DNA of 61,151 bases from NCBI GenBank assembly GCA_017539645.1, contig JAFYCM010000038.1, positions 1 to 61,151 of the forward strand, given 5' to 3'. Made by a program: the position numbers and the translations under genes. Shown here piece by piece: positions 53,237 to 61,008 of this stretch; positions within the stretch are counted from its first letter, which is position 1; every line of letters begins with the position of its first letter. Source of the DNA: Bacteroidales bacterium (GTDB lineage: Bacteria; Bacteroidota; Bacteroidia; Bacteroidales; Marinilabiliaceae). The notes below the pieces were generated by a model, which was given only the letters and a program-made list of their open reading frames with translations, was not told the origin of the DNA and searched no databases.

Positions 53237-56200
53237 ATGAATATTTTCGAAAGTGCAGTAGAGAAGCCGATTTCGACCTTGATGATATTCTTGGCCGTAG
53301 TGGTTATCGGCGTTTTCTCATACATACAGCTGCCTGTCGACCAGTACCCAAAGATGGATCCGCCATACATCACTGTGATGACGACCTATCCGGGTGCAAA
53401 CGCGACAGATATAGAACAAAATATCACCAAGATTCTTGAGAATCAGCTCAACTCGGTAGACGACCTAAAGGAGATGACTTCAGTGTCGTACGATAACCTT
53501 TCTGTTGTCACACTTGAATTTGAGTGGGGTATAAACCTCGATAATGCATCGAACGATGTGCGCGATGCCGTTGATAAGTCGATGTCGTCGTTGCCTGACG
53601 ATATTGACCGACCTACCATCATGCGTATGTCGACGTCAATGATGCCTATCCTTGTGTATGCCGTTACTGCCGACCAGTCGTTTGGCGGTTTGTATAAAAT
53701 ATTGGACGACAAGGTCATCATGCGACTCAACCGTGTTGATGGTGTAGCTGCTGCCTACGTTGCAGGTTTGCCAGAGCGCGTTGTGTATGTCGACCTCGAT
53801 CCAAACAAACTTGATGCTTATGGGCTTTCAATTGAGAGCATAGGCAACAAGGTGTTGGCAGAAAACATGGACGTTTCGGCTGGTACAGTTAAGGTTGGTA
53901 TAGATGAATACACACTCCGCGTCGAAGGCGAATTCGACGAATCGGAGCAGATAAAGAACATTTCTATTCCGCTCGCTGGTGGCAAGACGGTCAAACTTAG
54001 CGATATTGCCAATGTCCGCGATACGTTGAAAGATATTACCCTTGAACAGAAAGTGCAACGTGGTAAGGGTGGCATATTGCTCGTTACTAAGCAGAGCGAT
54101 GCCAATGCCGTAGCCGTAGCTACCGAAGCCAAAGAGATGCTCGAATTGGCTAAGTCGGAGATGCCTGCCGATATTGAGTTTACCATGATTAACGACTCAT
54201 CGGACTTCATCACCAAAGCTATTCGCAACCTTGAGAGCACACTTATGTATGCACTCATATCGGTTGTTGTGGTTGTGTTTATATTCCTTGGTCGTTGGCG
54301 TTCTACGTTCATCATTGCCATGACCATACCTATCTCGCTCATCGTAGCATTCATATATCTCTTGGTGACCGACGGTTCGCTCAATACCATTACTCTCATG
54401 TCGCTCTCTATAGCCATAGGTATGGTGGTGGACGATGCCATTGTGGTGCTCGAGAACATCACCAAGCACGTAGAGCGTGGCTCACGTCCGAAAGAGGCTG
54501 CTAAATATGGTACCAACGAGGTGTGGACTTCGGTTATCGTAACCACTCTTGTAACTATTGCCGTATTCTTCCCACTTACGCTCATTCCGGGCATCATGGG
54601 TATATTCTTCAAGCCTCTTGGCTGGATTATATGTATATCGGTAACTACGTCAACGCTTACTGCTATCTCGTTCACGCCAATGCTTAGCTCTAAGTTCCTC
54701 ACCATGCGCAATGCTGCCGAGGAGGAGAAACAGGGTTTCAGCTTCTATGCATGGAGTAACCGCACATTTGGCAAACTCGATGCTTGGTATGAGAACCTCA
54801 TCCGCTGGGTGCTTGGACGAAAGAAAATTGTTATCGCTTCGATGACGTTGCTCTTCATTGCATCGCTCTTGTTAATGCGATTTGTATCTACAGAGTTCTT
54901 CCCACAGAACGACCAGAACGCGCTCAGTGTCTATGCTAAGATGCAGCAAGGTCAGCGCGTTGAAGTTACTCGCGAGATAGCATTGAAAGTCGATTCGATG
55001 ATACGCGAAGTGGTTGGTGAAGACCTCAAGACTCTCACCGTTTCGTACGGTTCGGAAGAGACAGCCTCGTTTGCTTCAATGATGTCGACAACGGGTAGCA
55101 ACGTTATGAATATGCGTATGCGTGCCGTAGATGTGAAAGACCGTAAGAATGGCGAATCGATATTCCAAATAGGTGATAAGATTCGTGCCATATTGAAAGA
55201 GGTGCCCGAAGTGCTCGAATACACAGTTTCGTTCGGTAACTCAGGTACAACTGGCAACTCTGTTGATATAGAAATTATTGGTCACGACTTTGAGACTACA
55301 ACAAACTTTGCACTCGAAGTAGCACGCGACATGAAGCAAGTGCCAGGTGCTGAGGATATTCAGATAAGTCGTGGTGATGACAAGACTGAGCTCCAGATAT
55401 ATCTCGACTCGGAGAAACTTGCACGCCATGGCCTTACCACATCGGGCGTAGGTGCTACATTGCGTAACAAGATTTATGGTTATCGTCAGAGCAAGTTCAA
55501 AGAGGAGGGCGAAGAGTATGACATCATCGTGCGCCTCGACGAGCAGTTCCGTTCATCGATAACCGACGTAGAAAACTTCATCATCACCGATGGTTACGGA
55601 CAAAATGTACGTGCCAAAGAGCTTGGCGACATTCGTGAAGGCTTCTCACCTCCATCAATTCAGCGTAAGAGCAAACAGCGTTACTTGACGGTGAGCGTCA
55701 CTCCAGCCGATGGCTATGCTCTTGGCGATATGGCCGAGGCAGCCAAAGAGGTGCTTAGCCAGAAAGAATTGCCTCAAGGCGTTACTACCTACGTGGGTGG
55801 TGCCTACGAAGACCAGCAAGACTCATTCAAAGCTCTGCTCCTATTGATGGCGTTGGCATTGCTACTTGTATACATAGTTATGGCAGCCGAATTTGAATCG
55901 TTCATAAGCCCATTCATCATCATGCTTGCCATACCATTCGCCTTCACAGGTGTAATCTTAGCACTGCTTCTCACTGGCTCAACACTCTCTGTAGTGGCAG
56001 CTCTTGGTGCCGTGATGCTTATCGGTATCGTTACAAAGAATGGTATCGTGCTCATCGACTATATCAACCTTATGCGTGAGCGTGGTTATGAACTCACCGA
56101 AGCCATAGCACTTTCGTGCCGTAGCCGTTTGCGTCCTGTGCTCATGACCTCGTTCACCACCATCTTGGGTATGCTTCCTATGGCTATCGACCACAGCGAA

Positions 56201-56407
56201 GGTGCAGAAACGTGGCGACCAATGGGTATCTCGGTCATTGGCGGTATGGTATTCTCTACCATCATCACCATGATTATAGTGCCTGCGGCCTATGCAGCAT
56301 CTAACAAGCGTGGCAACCGCAAGAAAGACGTAGAAGAGAAGAAGTCGTACCACTTCATGGACGATTTTGATGCTGAACGCGACCTCCCAGCTTGCCAGAA
56401 AAATTGA
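53237..56407 (+). CDS. RND family efflux pump permease (HAE1/AcrB type)
   Basis: 1056 aa with the two-fold RND layout: helix 1 at about 10-28, a large periplasmic loop, helices 2-6 (about 330-500), helix 7 near 535, a second loop and helices 8-12 (about 860-1020). The proton-relay motif GMVVDDAIVVLEN is in helix 4. Opening FESAVEKPISTLMIFLAVVVIG and the VTKNGIVLIDYINLMRERG stretch are typical of HAE1 pumps. Export of hydrophobic toxic compounds is likely; the substrate is unknown. Confidence 0.96.
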   Translation: MNIFESAVEKPISTLMIFLAVVVIGVFSYIQLPVDQYPKMDPPYITVMTTYPGANATDIEQNITKILENQLNSVDDLKEMTSVSYDNLSVVTLEFEWGINLDNASNDVRDAVDKSMSSLPDDIDRPTIMRMSTSMMPILVYAVTADQSFGGLYKILDDKVIMRLNRVDGVAAAYVAGLPERVVYVDLDPNKLDAYGLSIESIGNKVLAENMDVSAGTVKVGIDEYTLRVEGEFDESEQIKNISIPLAGGKTVKLSDIANVRDTLKDITLEQKVQRGKGGILLVTKQSDANAVAVATEAKEMLELAKSEMPADIEFTMINDSSDFITKAIRNLESTLMYALISVVVVVFIFLGRWRSTFIIAMTIPISLIVAFIYLLVTDGSLNTITLMSLSIAIGMVVDDAIVVLENITKHVERGSRPKEAAKYGTNEVWTSVIVTTLVTIAVFFPLTLIPGIMGIFFKPLGWIICISVTTSTLTAISFTPMLSSKFLTMRNAAEEEKQGFSFYAWSNRTFGKLDAWYENLIRWVLGRKKIVIASMTLLFIASLLLMRFVSTEFFPQNDQNALSVYAKMQQGQRVEVTREIALKVDSMIREVVGEDLKTLTVSYGSEETASFASMMSTTGSNVMNMRMRAVDVKDRKNGESIFQIGDKIRAILKEVPEVLEYTVSFGNSGTTGNSVDIEIIGHDFETTTNFALEVARDMKQVPGAEDIQISRGDDKTELQIYLDSEKLARHGLTTSGVGATLRNKIYGYRQSKFKEEGEEYDIIVRLDEQFRSSITDVENFIITDGYGQNVRAKELGDIREGFSPPSIQRKSKQRYLTVSVTPADGYALGDMAEAAKEVLSQKELPQGVTTYVGGAYEDQQDSFKALLLLMALALLLVYIVMAAEFESFISPFIIMLAIPFAFTGVILALLLTGSTLSVVAALGAVMLIGIVTKNGIVLIDYINLMRERGYELTEAIALSCRSRLRPVLMTSFTTILGMLPMAIDHSEGAETWRPMGISVIGGMVFSTIITMIIVPAAYAASNKRGNRKKDVEEKKSYHFMDDFDAERDLPACQKN

Positions 56408-56426
56408 TATTCAACCAATAACAAGA

Positions 56427-56726
56427 ATGAATATGAAAGCAGTTTTCATTACATACAACCAAGCTCTCACCGACCGTGTGAACTTCATCTTTGAGCAACT
56501 TCGCATCAAAGGCTTCACGCAGTTCCCGCTTACATACGGACGCGGCACCAACGGCGGCGAACCTCGCATGGGCTCTCACGCTTGGCCTGAGATGAATACA
56601 TCGATACTTACTATGGTTGAAGACGAAATGGTTCCGTTGATATTGAAATACGTTGAAAAACTCGACAACGTCAACAAAGAGAACGGCATCCGCGCCTTCG
56701 TCTGGAATATCGAGCAGATGTATTAG
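56427..56726 (+). CDS. PG0541-type RND transporter-associated small protein
   Basis: 99 aa from ATG 56427 (56433 is an equal alternative, MKAVFITYNQALTDRV). No signal or membrane segment. It matches what I know of the PG0541 family found downstream of RND pumps in Bacteroidetes; the fold may be ferredoxin-like (P-II-like), with AVFITYNQ, GTNGGEPRMGSHAWPEMN and a C-terminal IRAFVWNIEQMY. A regulatory or sensing role at the pump is an inference. It lies 19 nt after the pump gene and before a strong terminator. Confidence 0.8.
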   Translation: MNMKAVFITYNQALTDRVNFIFEQLRIKGFTQFPLTYGRGTNGGEPRMGSHAWPEMNTSILTMVEDEMVPLILKYVEKLDNVNKENGIRAFVWNIEQMY

Positions 56727-56765
56727 TAAATCTGATAAGTATATTAATAGACAACAACACACGCC

Positions 56766-56804
56766 ACACCATCGGGAAGAATACTTTCCGATGGTGTTTT
56801 TTTT
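56766..56804 (+). terminator. Terminator of the RND operon
   Basis: ACACCATCGG and CCGATGGTGT form a 10-bp perfect stem, extended by GA/TT pairs, then eight T residues. Confidence 0.92.
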
Positions 56805-56957
56805 ATTCTCGCCCAAGCGCTAATACTTCTTATGCTTAAGTTATTTCAAATATTTAGGCGAACACATTAATCCACAAAAACACTCAGATTAGGAAAGACT
56901 TGAGTGCTCATAAAGGATGGAAAGGTTATTTTAGACCAAAAATTAATACTAAATAAT

Positions 56958-57623
56958 ATGAATAAGATTCTTTTTGTAATTATGCTCGGATTGACATTTT
57001 GTCACTCTAATCGACAAGAATCATTGTCATCAAATTCTATGATTTTAACTGACAGTCTTAGTGTTCATTTCGATGTTAGTTATAAAACTATAACAAAGAG
57101 TAAAAGGTTTAGACCCGAAGTTATGCACTTGTCAGATTCTTTGGAAATAATGTATCTGTCAAAAGGTTACAATGCAGAATATGAAGGTGGAGGATGGGGA
57201 TTTATGATAGCTATACCCAAAGACACAACAGTTTCAAAAATATGTAACACTAAAAGATTCAGTGAAAAGCAATGGAAGCTTCGTAATGAATTTGTTCAAG
57301 AGATAAAAAATAAAATGGTAGAAAAGGCATTAAGCGATGAAGTAGAAAGCTATTTTGATGTGTTCTTTTATTATACCAGACAAGAGTATTTATATGTAAA
57401 TGGCGGCGCTGTAACCGATGATGGAAGAGAAGTGCCAGATTATAGTTTTCGTGATAACACCCCTATTGAGGAGTATCAATTGGGAAACGGCCAATGGGAA
57501 TTGACAAACTATATTTCTGATAGAGGTACGCGCGCAGACCATTCTTTTGGCAGGGAGAAAGCTTCACGGATTCTCAAAGAACGTTTTGGACAAATGGCAG
57601 AGGAAATGGAACGTAAAAAATAA
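56958..57623 (+). CDS. Orphan lipoprotein in the repeat islet (cassette ORF 1)
   Basis: 221 aa from the ATG at 56958; the open frame 18 codons upstream has no start context. Signal peptide with a possible lipobox (MLGLTFC, Cys about 15). The body is AT-rich in DNA and has no motif I know: GGGWGFMIAIPKDTTV, YFDVFFYYTRQEYLYVNGGAVTDDG, YQLGNGQWELTNY. A heat-rich mix of aromatics and charged residues suggests a small globular domain. The downstream repeat B' starts about 37 nt after the stop. No upstream repeat A. Confidence 0.6.
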   Translation: MNKILFVIMLGLTFCHSNRQESLSSNSMILTDSLSVHFDVSYKTITKSKRFRPEVMHLSDSLEIMYLSKGYNAEYEGGGWGFMIAIPKDTTVSKICNTKRFSEKQWKLRNEFVQEIKNKMVEKALSDEVESYFDVFFYYTRQEYLYVNGGAVTDDGREVPDYSFRDNTPIEEYQLGNGQWELTNYISDRGTRADHSFGREKASRILKERFGQMAEEMERKK

Positions 57624-57654
57624 TTTCTCCTCGCTCGGCATTTCGCCTTCTCGT

Positions 57655-57731
57655 AAAAAATAGCCTATGAACCCACCGCTGCAGAAACAAAACAGAAAAG
57701 AATGAAAGTGCAACAAAACGATATAGTGAAC
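57655..57731 (+). repeat. Diverged repeat B (B') after cassette ORF 1
   Basis: The box AAAAAATAGCCTATGAACCCAC corresponds to AAAAAATAACCAATGAGCCTAC at 58255, shown here by its first 11 nt only. The distance from this box to the next repeat A core is 73 nt, against 74 nt at 58261-58335, so the two spacers are homologous though diverged. Confidence 0.65.
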
Positions 57732-57779
57732 GTGCAAGGCAGGAGCCTTACTTTTAGCTCGGACGTAGGCACAGCCTAT
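57732..57779 (+). repeat. Repeat A, copy between cassette ORFs 1 and 2
   Basis: GCAAGGC-AGGA-GCCTTAC then GGACGTAGGC-ACA-GCCTATG: the same two hairpins as at 33396, each with one changed base. Followed by GCCCAACGGGGGC. Confidence 0.85.
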
Positions 57780-57841
57780 GCCCAACGGGGGCAAAGGATT
57801 GTATTCAAATTGAAAATTGATACTAATAAATTATACAAGCA

Positions 57842-58219
57842 ATGAATAAGTTAATATTAGTAATATTTGTAGCCATGACTATTAGTTGTTGTCGCATCGA
57901 TGATAATATCATTGGTAAATACAATTCATATCTACATGAAAAAGGTGTTATTCACTATGTAGAATTATTTCCCGATAGTACATATGAGCATGTTTATGTT
58001 CAAAATGGAGAAAAGATGGTGAATAAAGGGGGGTGGACTATATATAAAAAGGATTATTCGATTTTTTATGTAAATTTTTATAATTGGGAAAACTTTGGCT
58101 ATGCAAAAGATTTTTGTAAAACACATAGTTTTCAGATTAATGGCTATGGTGTGTTTATAAAAAATAAAAGAATGTTTTTTCATGTAGATGATTACGATTT
58201 GAATTTCAAGAAAGAATAG
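57842..58219 (+). CDS. Orphan lipoprotein in the repeat islet (cassette ORF 2)
   Basis: 125 aa. Signal peptide with lipobox TISC (Cys about 16; a second Cys follows). The body reads GKYNSYLHEKGVIHYVELFPDSTYEHVYVQNGEK, given here only as the two parts around HYVELF, and GGWTIYKKDYSIFYVNFYNWENFGY; a small beta-rich, lipocalin-like fold is conceivable. Strongly AT-rich DNA. The leader AAAATTGATACTAA resembles that before ORF 1 (AAAATTAATACTAA), so both may share a start context. Repeat A precedes it by 62 nt and repeat B follows. Confidence 0.6.
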   Translation: MNKLILVIFVAMTISCCRIDDNIIGKYNSYLHEKGVIHYVELFPDSTYEHVYVQNGEKMVNKGGWTIYKKDYSIFYVNFYNWENFGYAKDFCKTHSFQINGYGVFIKNKRMFFHVDDYDLNFKKE

Positions 58220-58254
58220 TTCTCTCTGTTCATCATAACGTCTCGCCACTTCGC

Positions 58255-58323
58255 AAAAAATAACCAATGAGCCTACTCTACAAAATACTATCAATCAGCG
58301 TTATCAGTGTAATCTGTGCGAGC
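58255..58323 (+). repeat. Repeat B, copy after cassette ORF 2
   Basis: Bases 58273-58323 match 32838-32888 (reverse strand) at 49 of 51 positions; the upstream box AAAAAATAACC begins 36 nt after the ORF 2 stop. The copy is followed at 10 nt by repeat A. Confidence 0.85.
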
Positions 58324-58332
58324 AATGTGTGC

Positions 58333-58381
58333 GCGCAAGGCAAGAGCCTTGCTTTTAACTCAGACGTAGGCACAGCCCACG
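58333..58381 (+). repeat. Repeat A, copy after repeat B
   Basis: GCAAGGC-AAGA-GCCTTGC and CGTAGGC-ACA-GCCCACG, the second hairpin with one changed base. Followed by GCCCAACGAGAG, where AACGAGAG is shared with the copy at locus 1. Confidence 0.85.
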
Positions 58382-58394
58382 CCCAACGAGAGAG

Positions 58395-58419
58395 ATCCTT
58401 CGCTACGCTCAGGATGACA
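58395..58419. repeat. Dispersed palindromic repeat ATCCTTCGCTACGCTCAGGAT
   Basis: A 25-bp copy of the well-known ATCCTTCGC-TACGCTCAGGAT repeat found in many bacterial genomes. On the minus strand it makes a spurious VILSVAKDLS peptide. Confidence 0.75.
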
Positions 58420-58512
58420 ACGTAAGCCCACACCATTTTCATGACTCGTTGGTAGTTGCGCAACTTGCGAAACTATGTTTGCAACGGTTGCAGGAAAATT
58501 TCAACTCAAACT

Positions 58513-58557
58513 AAAAAATCTGCGAGAATCCGTTCTAATCTGCTAAATCTGCGTGCC
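58513..58557. repeat. Dispersed repeat E, second copy
   Basis: Degenerate AATCTGCG/AATCCG units; homologous in reverse to 34407-34450. With repeats A and B it fills the 418-nt gap 58220-58637, where I see no gene. Confidence 0.6.
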
Positions 58558-58605
58558 ATTGGAATGAATACCTAATAATCAACATACTTTTTGGTTCGAT
58601 AGGTT

Positions 58606-58613
58606 TATATTTG
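58606..58613 (+). promoter_or_regulatory. -7 element for the SPOR gene
   Basis: TATATTTG fits TAnnTTTG, 24 nt before the ATG at 58638. Confidence 0.55.
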
Positions 58614-58637
58614 CCACCGCAAATTGATATAAATATA

Positions 58638-59048
58638 ATGGGAAGACTATTTGCGTTAATTATGGCTGTATCAGTGCTTTCGGTAGCATACGGTCAAAAA
58701 CGAGGAACTGTGACAATAGACTATCATAGTGCGCAACTCGATTCGCTAATATCGACAAATCACAAAATAGAGAGCGATCAGCCCAACATAAACGGCTATC
58801 GCGTGCAAGTCTACAGCGGTTCGGGTGTTAAGGCAAAGGCCGAAGCAAAGGCAGCACAAGCCAAGTTGCAAACTCTGTTCCCCGACGAGAAGGTTTACAT
58901 CGTCTACAACGCTCCATTTTGGCGAGTTCGCATAGGCGATTTCCGTTACAGAAGTGAGGCCCTACCACTTCTCTCAAAAATCAAAAGTCACTTTGCGGGT
59001 AGTTATGCCGTGCGCGACTACACGGTGCGAAAACGAAGTTTTAGGTAA
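58638..59048 (+). CDS. SPOR-domain exported protein
   Basis: 136 aa from the ATG at 58638, with a signal peptide (MGRLFALIMAVSVLSVAYG). The C-terminal about 75 residues form a SPOR domain: GYRVQVYSGSGVKAKAEAKAA, LFPDEKVYIVYNAPFWRVRIGDF and the final SYAVRDYTVR. SPOR domains bind glycan strands lacking stem peptides and localise to the septum. Single-SPOR small exported proteins are common in Bacteroidetes; partners unknown. Own promoter; 45 nt before the purF-like gene. Confidence 0.88.
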   Translation: MGRLFALIMAVSVLSVAYGQKRGTVTIDYHSAQLDSLISTNHKIESDQPNINGYRVQVYSGSGVKAKAEAKAAQAKLQTLFPDEKVYIVYNAPFWRVRIGDFRYRSEALPLLSKIKSHFAGSYAVRDYTVRKRSFR

Positions 59049-59093
59049 CATTTTTATACTTATATAATTAATCAATAAAACTCAGGGATCAAG

Positions 59094-60995
59094 ATGAGTG
59101 AACAGATTAAACACGAATGCGGCATAGTACTTATCAGACTGCTCAAGCCGCTTAGCTATTATCAAGAAAAATATGGCACATGGCAGTGGGGACTCAACAA
59201 GCTCTACTTGCTTATGGAGAAACAACACAACCGCGGACAAGATGGTGCTGGTGCTGCAAGTGTAAAACTCGATTTGCAGTCGGGCAAAAAATATATCGAC
59301 CGCGTGCGCTCCAATGCTGCCAACCCAATACAAAGCGTAATCGACCAGATTCACGCCCTGCACGACAAAGCCTACGCTGTGAACGGCGAGAAGATGAAAG
59401 ATGCCGAATGGGCCAAAGAGAACGTCCCCTTTGCGAGCGAACTCTACCTCGGCCACTTGCGCTATGGTACGTTTGGTAATAATAATATCGAATACGTACA
59501 CCCCGTGATGCGCGAAAACAACTGGCGCAGCCGTAGCCTCGTTATGGCGGGCAACTTCAACCTTACCAATGTGGATGAAATTTTCCATTCGCTCGAAGAA
59601 CTCGGCCAGCATCCTAACGACTATTCCGACACCGTAACTATTCTCGAAAACGTTGGCCACTTCCTCGACGAAGAGGTGCAACTGCTTTTCCGCCAGTATA
59701 AAAACGAAGGTTACACCAATCGCGAGATAACCAACTACATTGAGAAGAATCTCGATGTGAAGAAGATTCTCGAGCGCTCGCAGCGCAAGTGGGACGGTGG
59801 CTACGTGATAGCTGGTATGATTGGCCACGGCGATGCATTCGTTACGCGCGACCCTTGGGGCATTCGTCCTGCATATTACTATTATGATGACGAGATAGCC
59901 GTTGTGGCTTCGGAGCGTCCTGTTATTCAAACGGCTATCAACGTTCGCGCATGTCAGGTGCAGGAACTTCAGCCGGGACACGCCATAATTATAAAGAAAG
60001 ATGGCACCGTCAGCGACGAACTTGTGCGCGTGCCTCAGCAGCGCCGATCGTGCTCGTTTGAGCGTATATATTTCTCTCGTGGTTCGGATCGCGATATTTA
60101 TAAAGAACGCAAGAAACTCGGCTATCTGCTTGCACCAACGCTTCTCGAAAAGGTTGGTGGCGACATAGATAACACCGTTTTCTCATACATACCAAACACC
60201 GCCGAAACGGCATTTCTCGGACTTGAGGAGGGCGTGCGCCACATTGTGAAGGAGCAGCAAGCAAAGAAGATTGTTGACGAGCTGCCTAACCTCACGCCAG
60301 AGCGCGTGCAGGAGATTTTGTCGGTCGAGCCGCGCTTCGAGAAACTCACCGTGAAGGACGTCAAAATGCGCACCTTCATTGCTGCCGACACGGGTCGCGA
60401 CAATATGGTGGGTCACGTCTACGATGTTACGTACGGCATTGTTAACAATCAGAAAGACACGCTCATCGTCATCGACGACAGCATTGTGCGCGGCACCACG
60501 TTGCGTCAGAGCATACTTAGCATCATGGACCGCTTGCATCCGAAGAAGATAATCATAGTTTCGTCGGCTCCGCAGATTCGCTACCCCGATTGTTATGGTA
60601 TAGATATGGCCAAGCTCGGCGACTTCTGTGCCTTCACCGCAGCCATCGAGCTTCTCAAAGAGCGCGGTATGACTGACGTGATAGACAATGTATACAAACA
60701 GTGCAAAGAGCAGCAGTTCCTTCCTAAAGAGGATATTGTAAACTGCGTGAAGGATATTTACCGCCCATTCACAGCCGAAGAGATTTCTGCCAAGATTGCC
60801 CAGATGCTTACGCCCGACACAATGAATGCTGAGGTCGAAATAGTGTTCCAAACCATTGAGAATTTGCACATTGCTTGTCCTAACGACACTGGCGACTGGT
60901 ACTTCACCGGTAATTATCCTACGCCGGGCGGCAATAAAGTTGTAAATACTTCGTTTATCAATTACATAGAGGGTCGTAACCAACGTGCATATTGA
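59094..60995 (+). CDS. Amidophosphoribosyltransferase-like protein, long variant (class II glutamine amidotransferase)
   Basis: 633 aa, about 150 longer than typical PurF (about 470-505). The class II amidotransferase half has a candidate nucleophile C9 (after MSEQIKHE), NRGQDGAGAAS, YLGHLRYGTFG and RDPWGIRPAYYY. The phosphoribosyltransferase half has the PRPP loop VIDDSIVRGTT at about residues 460-470 and RYPDCYGIDM. Use of C9 implies removal of an 8-residue propeptide. The reaction may be that of PurF (PRPP plus glutamine to phosphoribosylamine), but in Bacteroidetes such long forms can exist beside a normal PurF, so a paralogous role is possible. Confidence 0.82.
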   Translation: MSEQIKHECGIVLIRLLKPLSYYQEKYGTWQWGLNKLYLLMEKQHNRGQDGAGAASVKLDLQSGKKYIDRVRSNAANPIQSVIDQIHALHDKAYAVNGEKMKDAEWAKENVPFASELYLGHLRYGTFGNNNIEYVHPVMRENNWRSRSLVMAGNFNLTNVDEIFHSLEELGQHPNDYSDTVTILENVGHFLDEEVQLLFRQYKNEGYTNREITNYIEKNLDVKKILERSQRKWDGGYVIAGMIGHGDAFVTRDPWGIRPAYYYYDDEIAVVASERPVIQTAINVRACQVQELQPGHAIIIKKDGTVSDELVRVPQQRRSCSFERIYFSRGSDRDIYKERKKLGYLLAPTLLEKVGGDIDNTVFSYIPNTAETAFLGLEEGVRHIVKEQQAKKIVDELPNLTPERVQEILSVEPRFEKLTVKDVKMRTFIAADTGRDNMVGHVYDVTYGIVNNQKDTLIVIDDSIVRGTTLRQSILSIMDRLHPKKIIIVSSAPQIRYPDCYGIDMAKLGDFCAFTAAIELLKERGMTDVIDNVYKQCKEQQFLPKEDIVNCVKDIYRPFTAEEISAKIAQMLTPDTMNAEVEIVFQTIENLHIACPNDTGDWYFTGNYPTPGGNKVVNTSFINYIEGRNQRAY

Positions 60996-61008
60996 TAAAA
61001 ACAAAGAT

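Noticed and set aside
53818-54711. 297-codon open frame on the minus strand
   Set aside because: Antisense within the RND pump gene, rich in Ser, Thr and Met from reversed hydrophobic codons, no promoter.
57655-58381. Integron cassette array
   Set aside because: GCCCAAC after repeat A fits RYYYAAC in two copies, but locus 1 lacks it, no matching GTTRRRY site closes the element, and no integrase is in the window. The cassette-like order is kept as a finding without that name.
58278-58463. 61-codon minus-strand ORF with VILSVAKDLS
   Set aside because: A known artefact of the ATCCTTCGC repeat read on the reverse strand.
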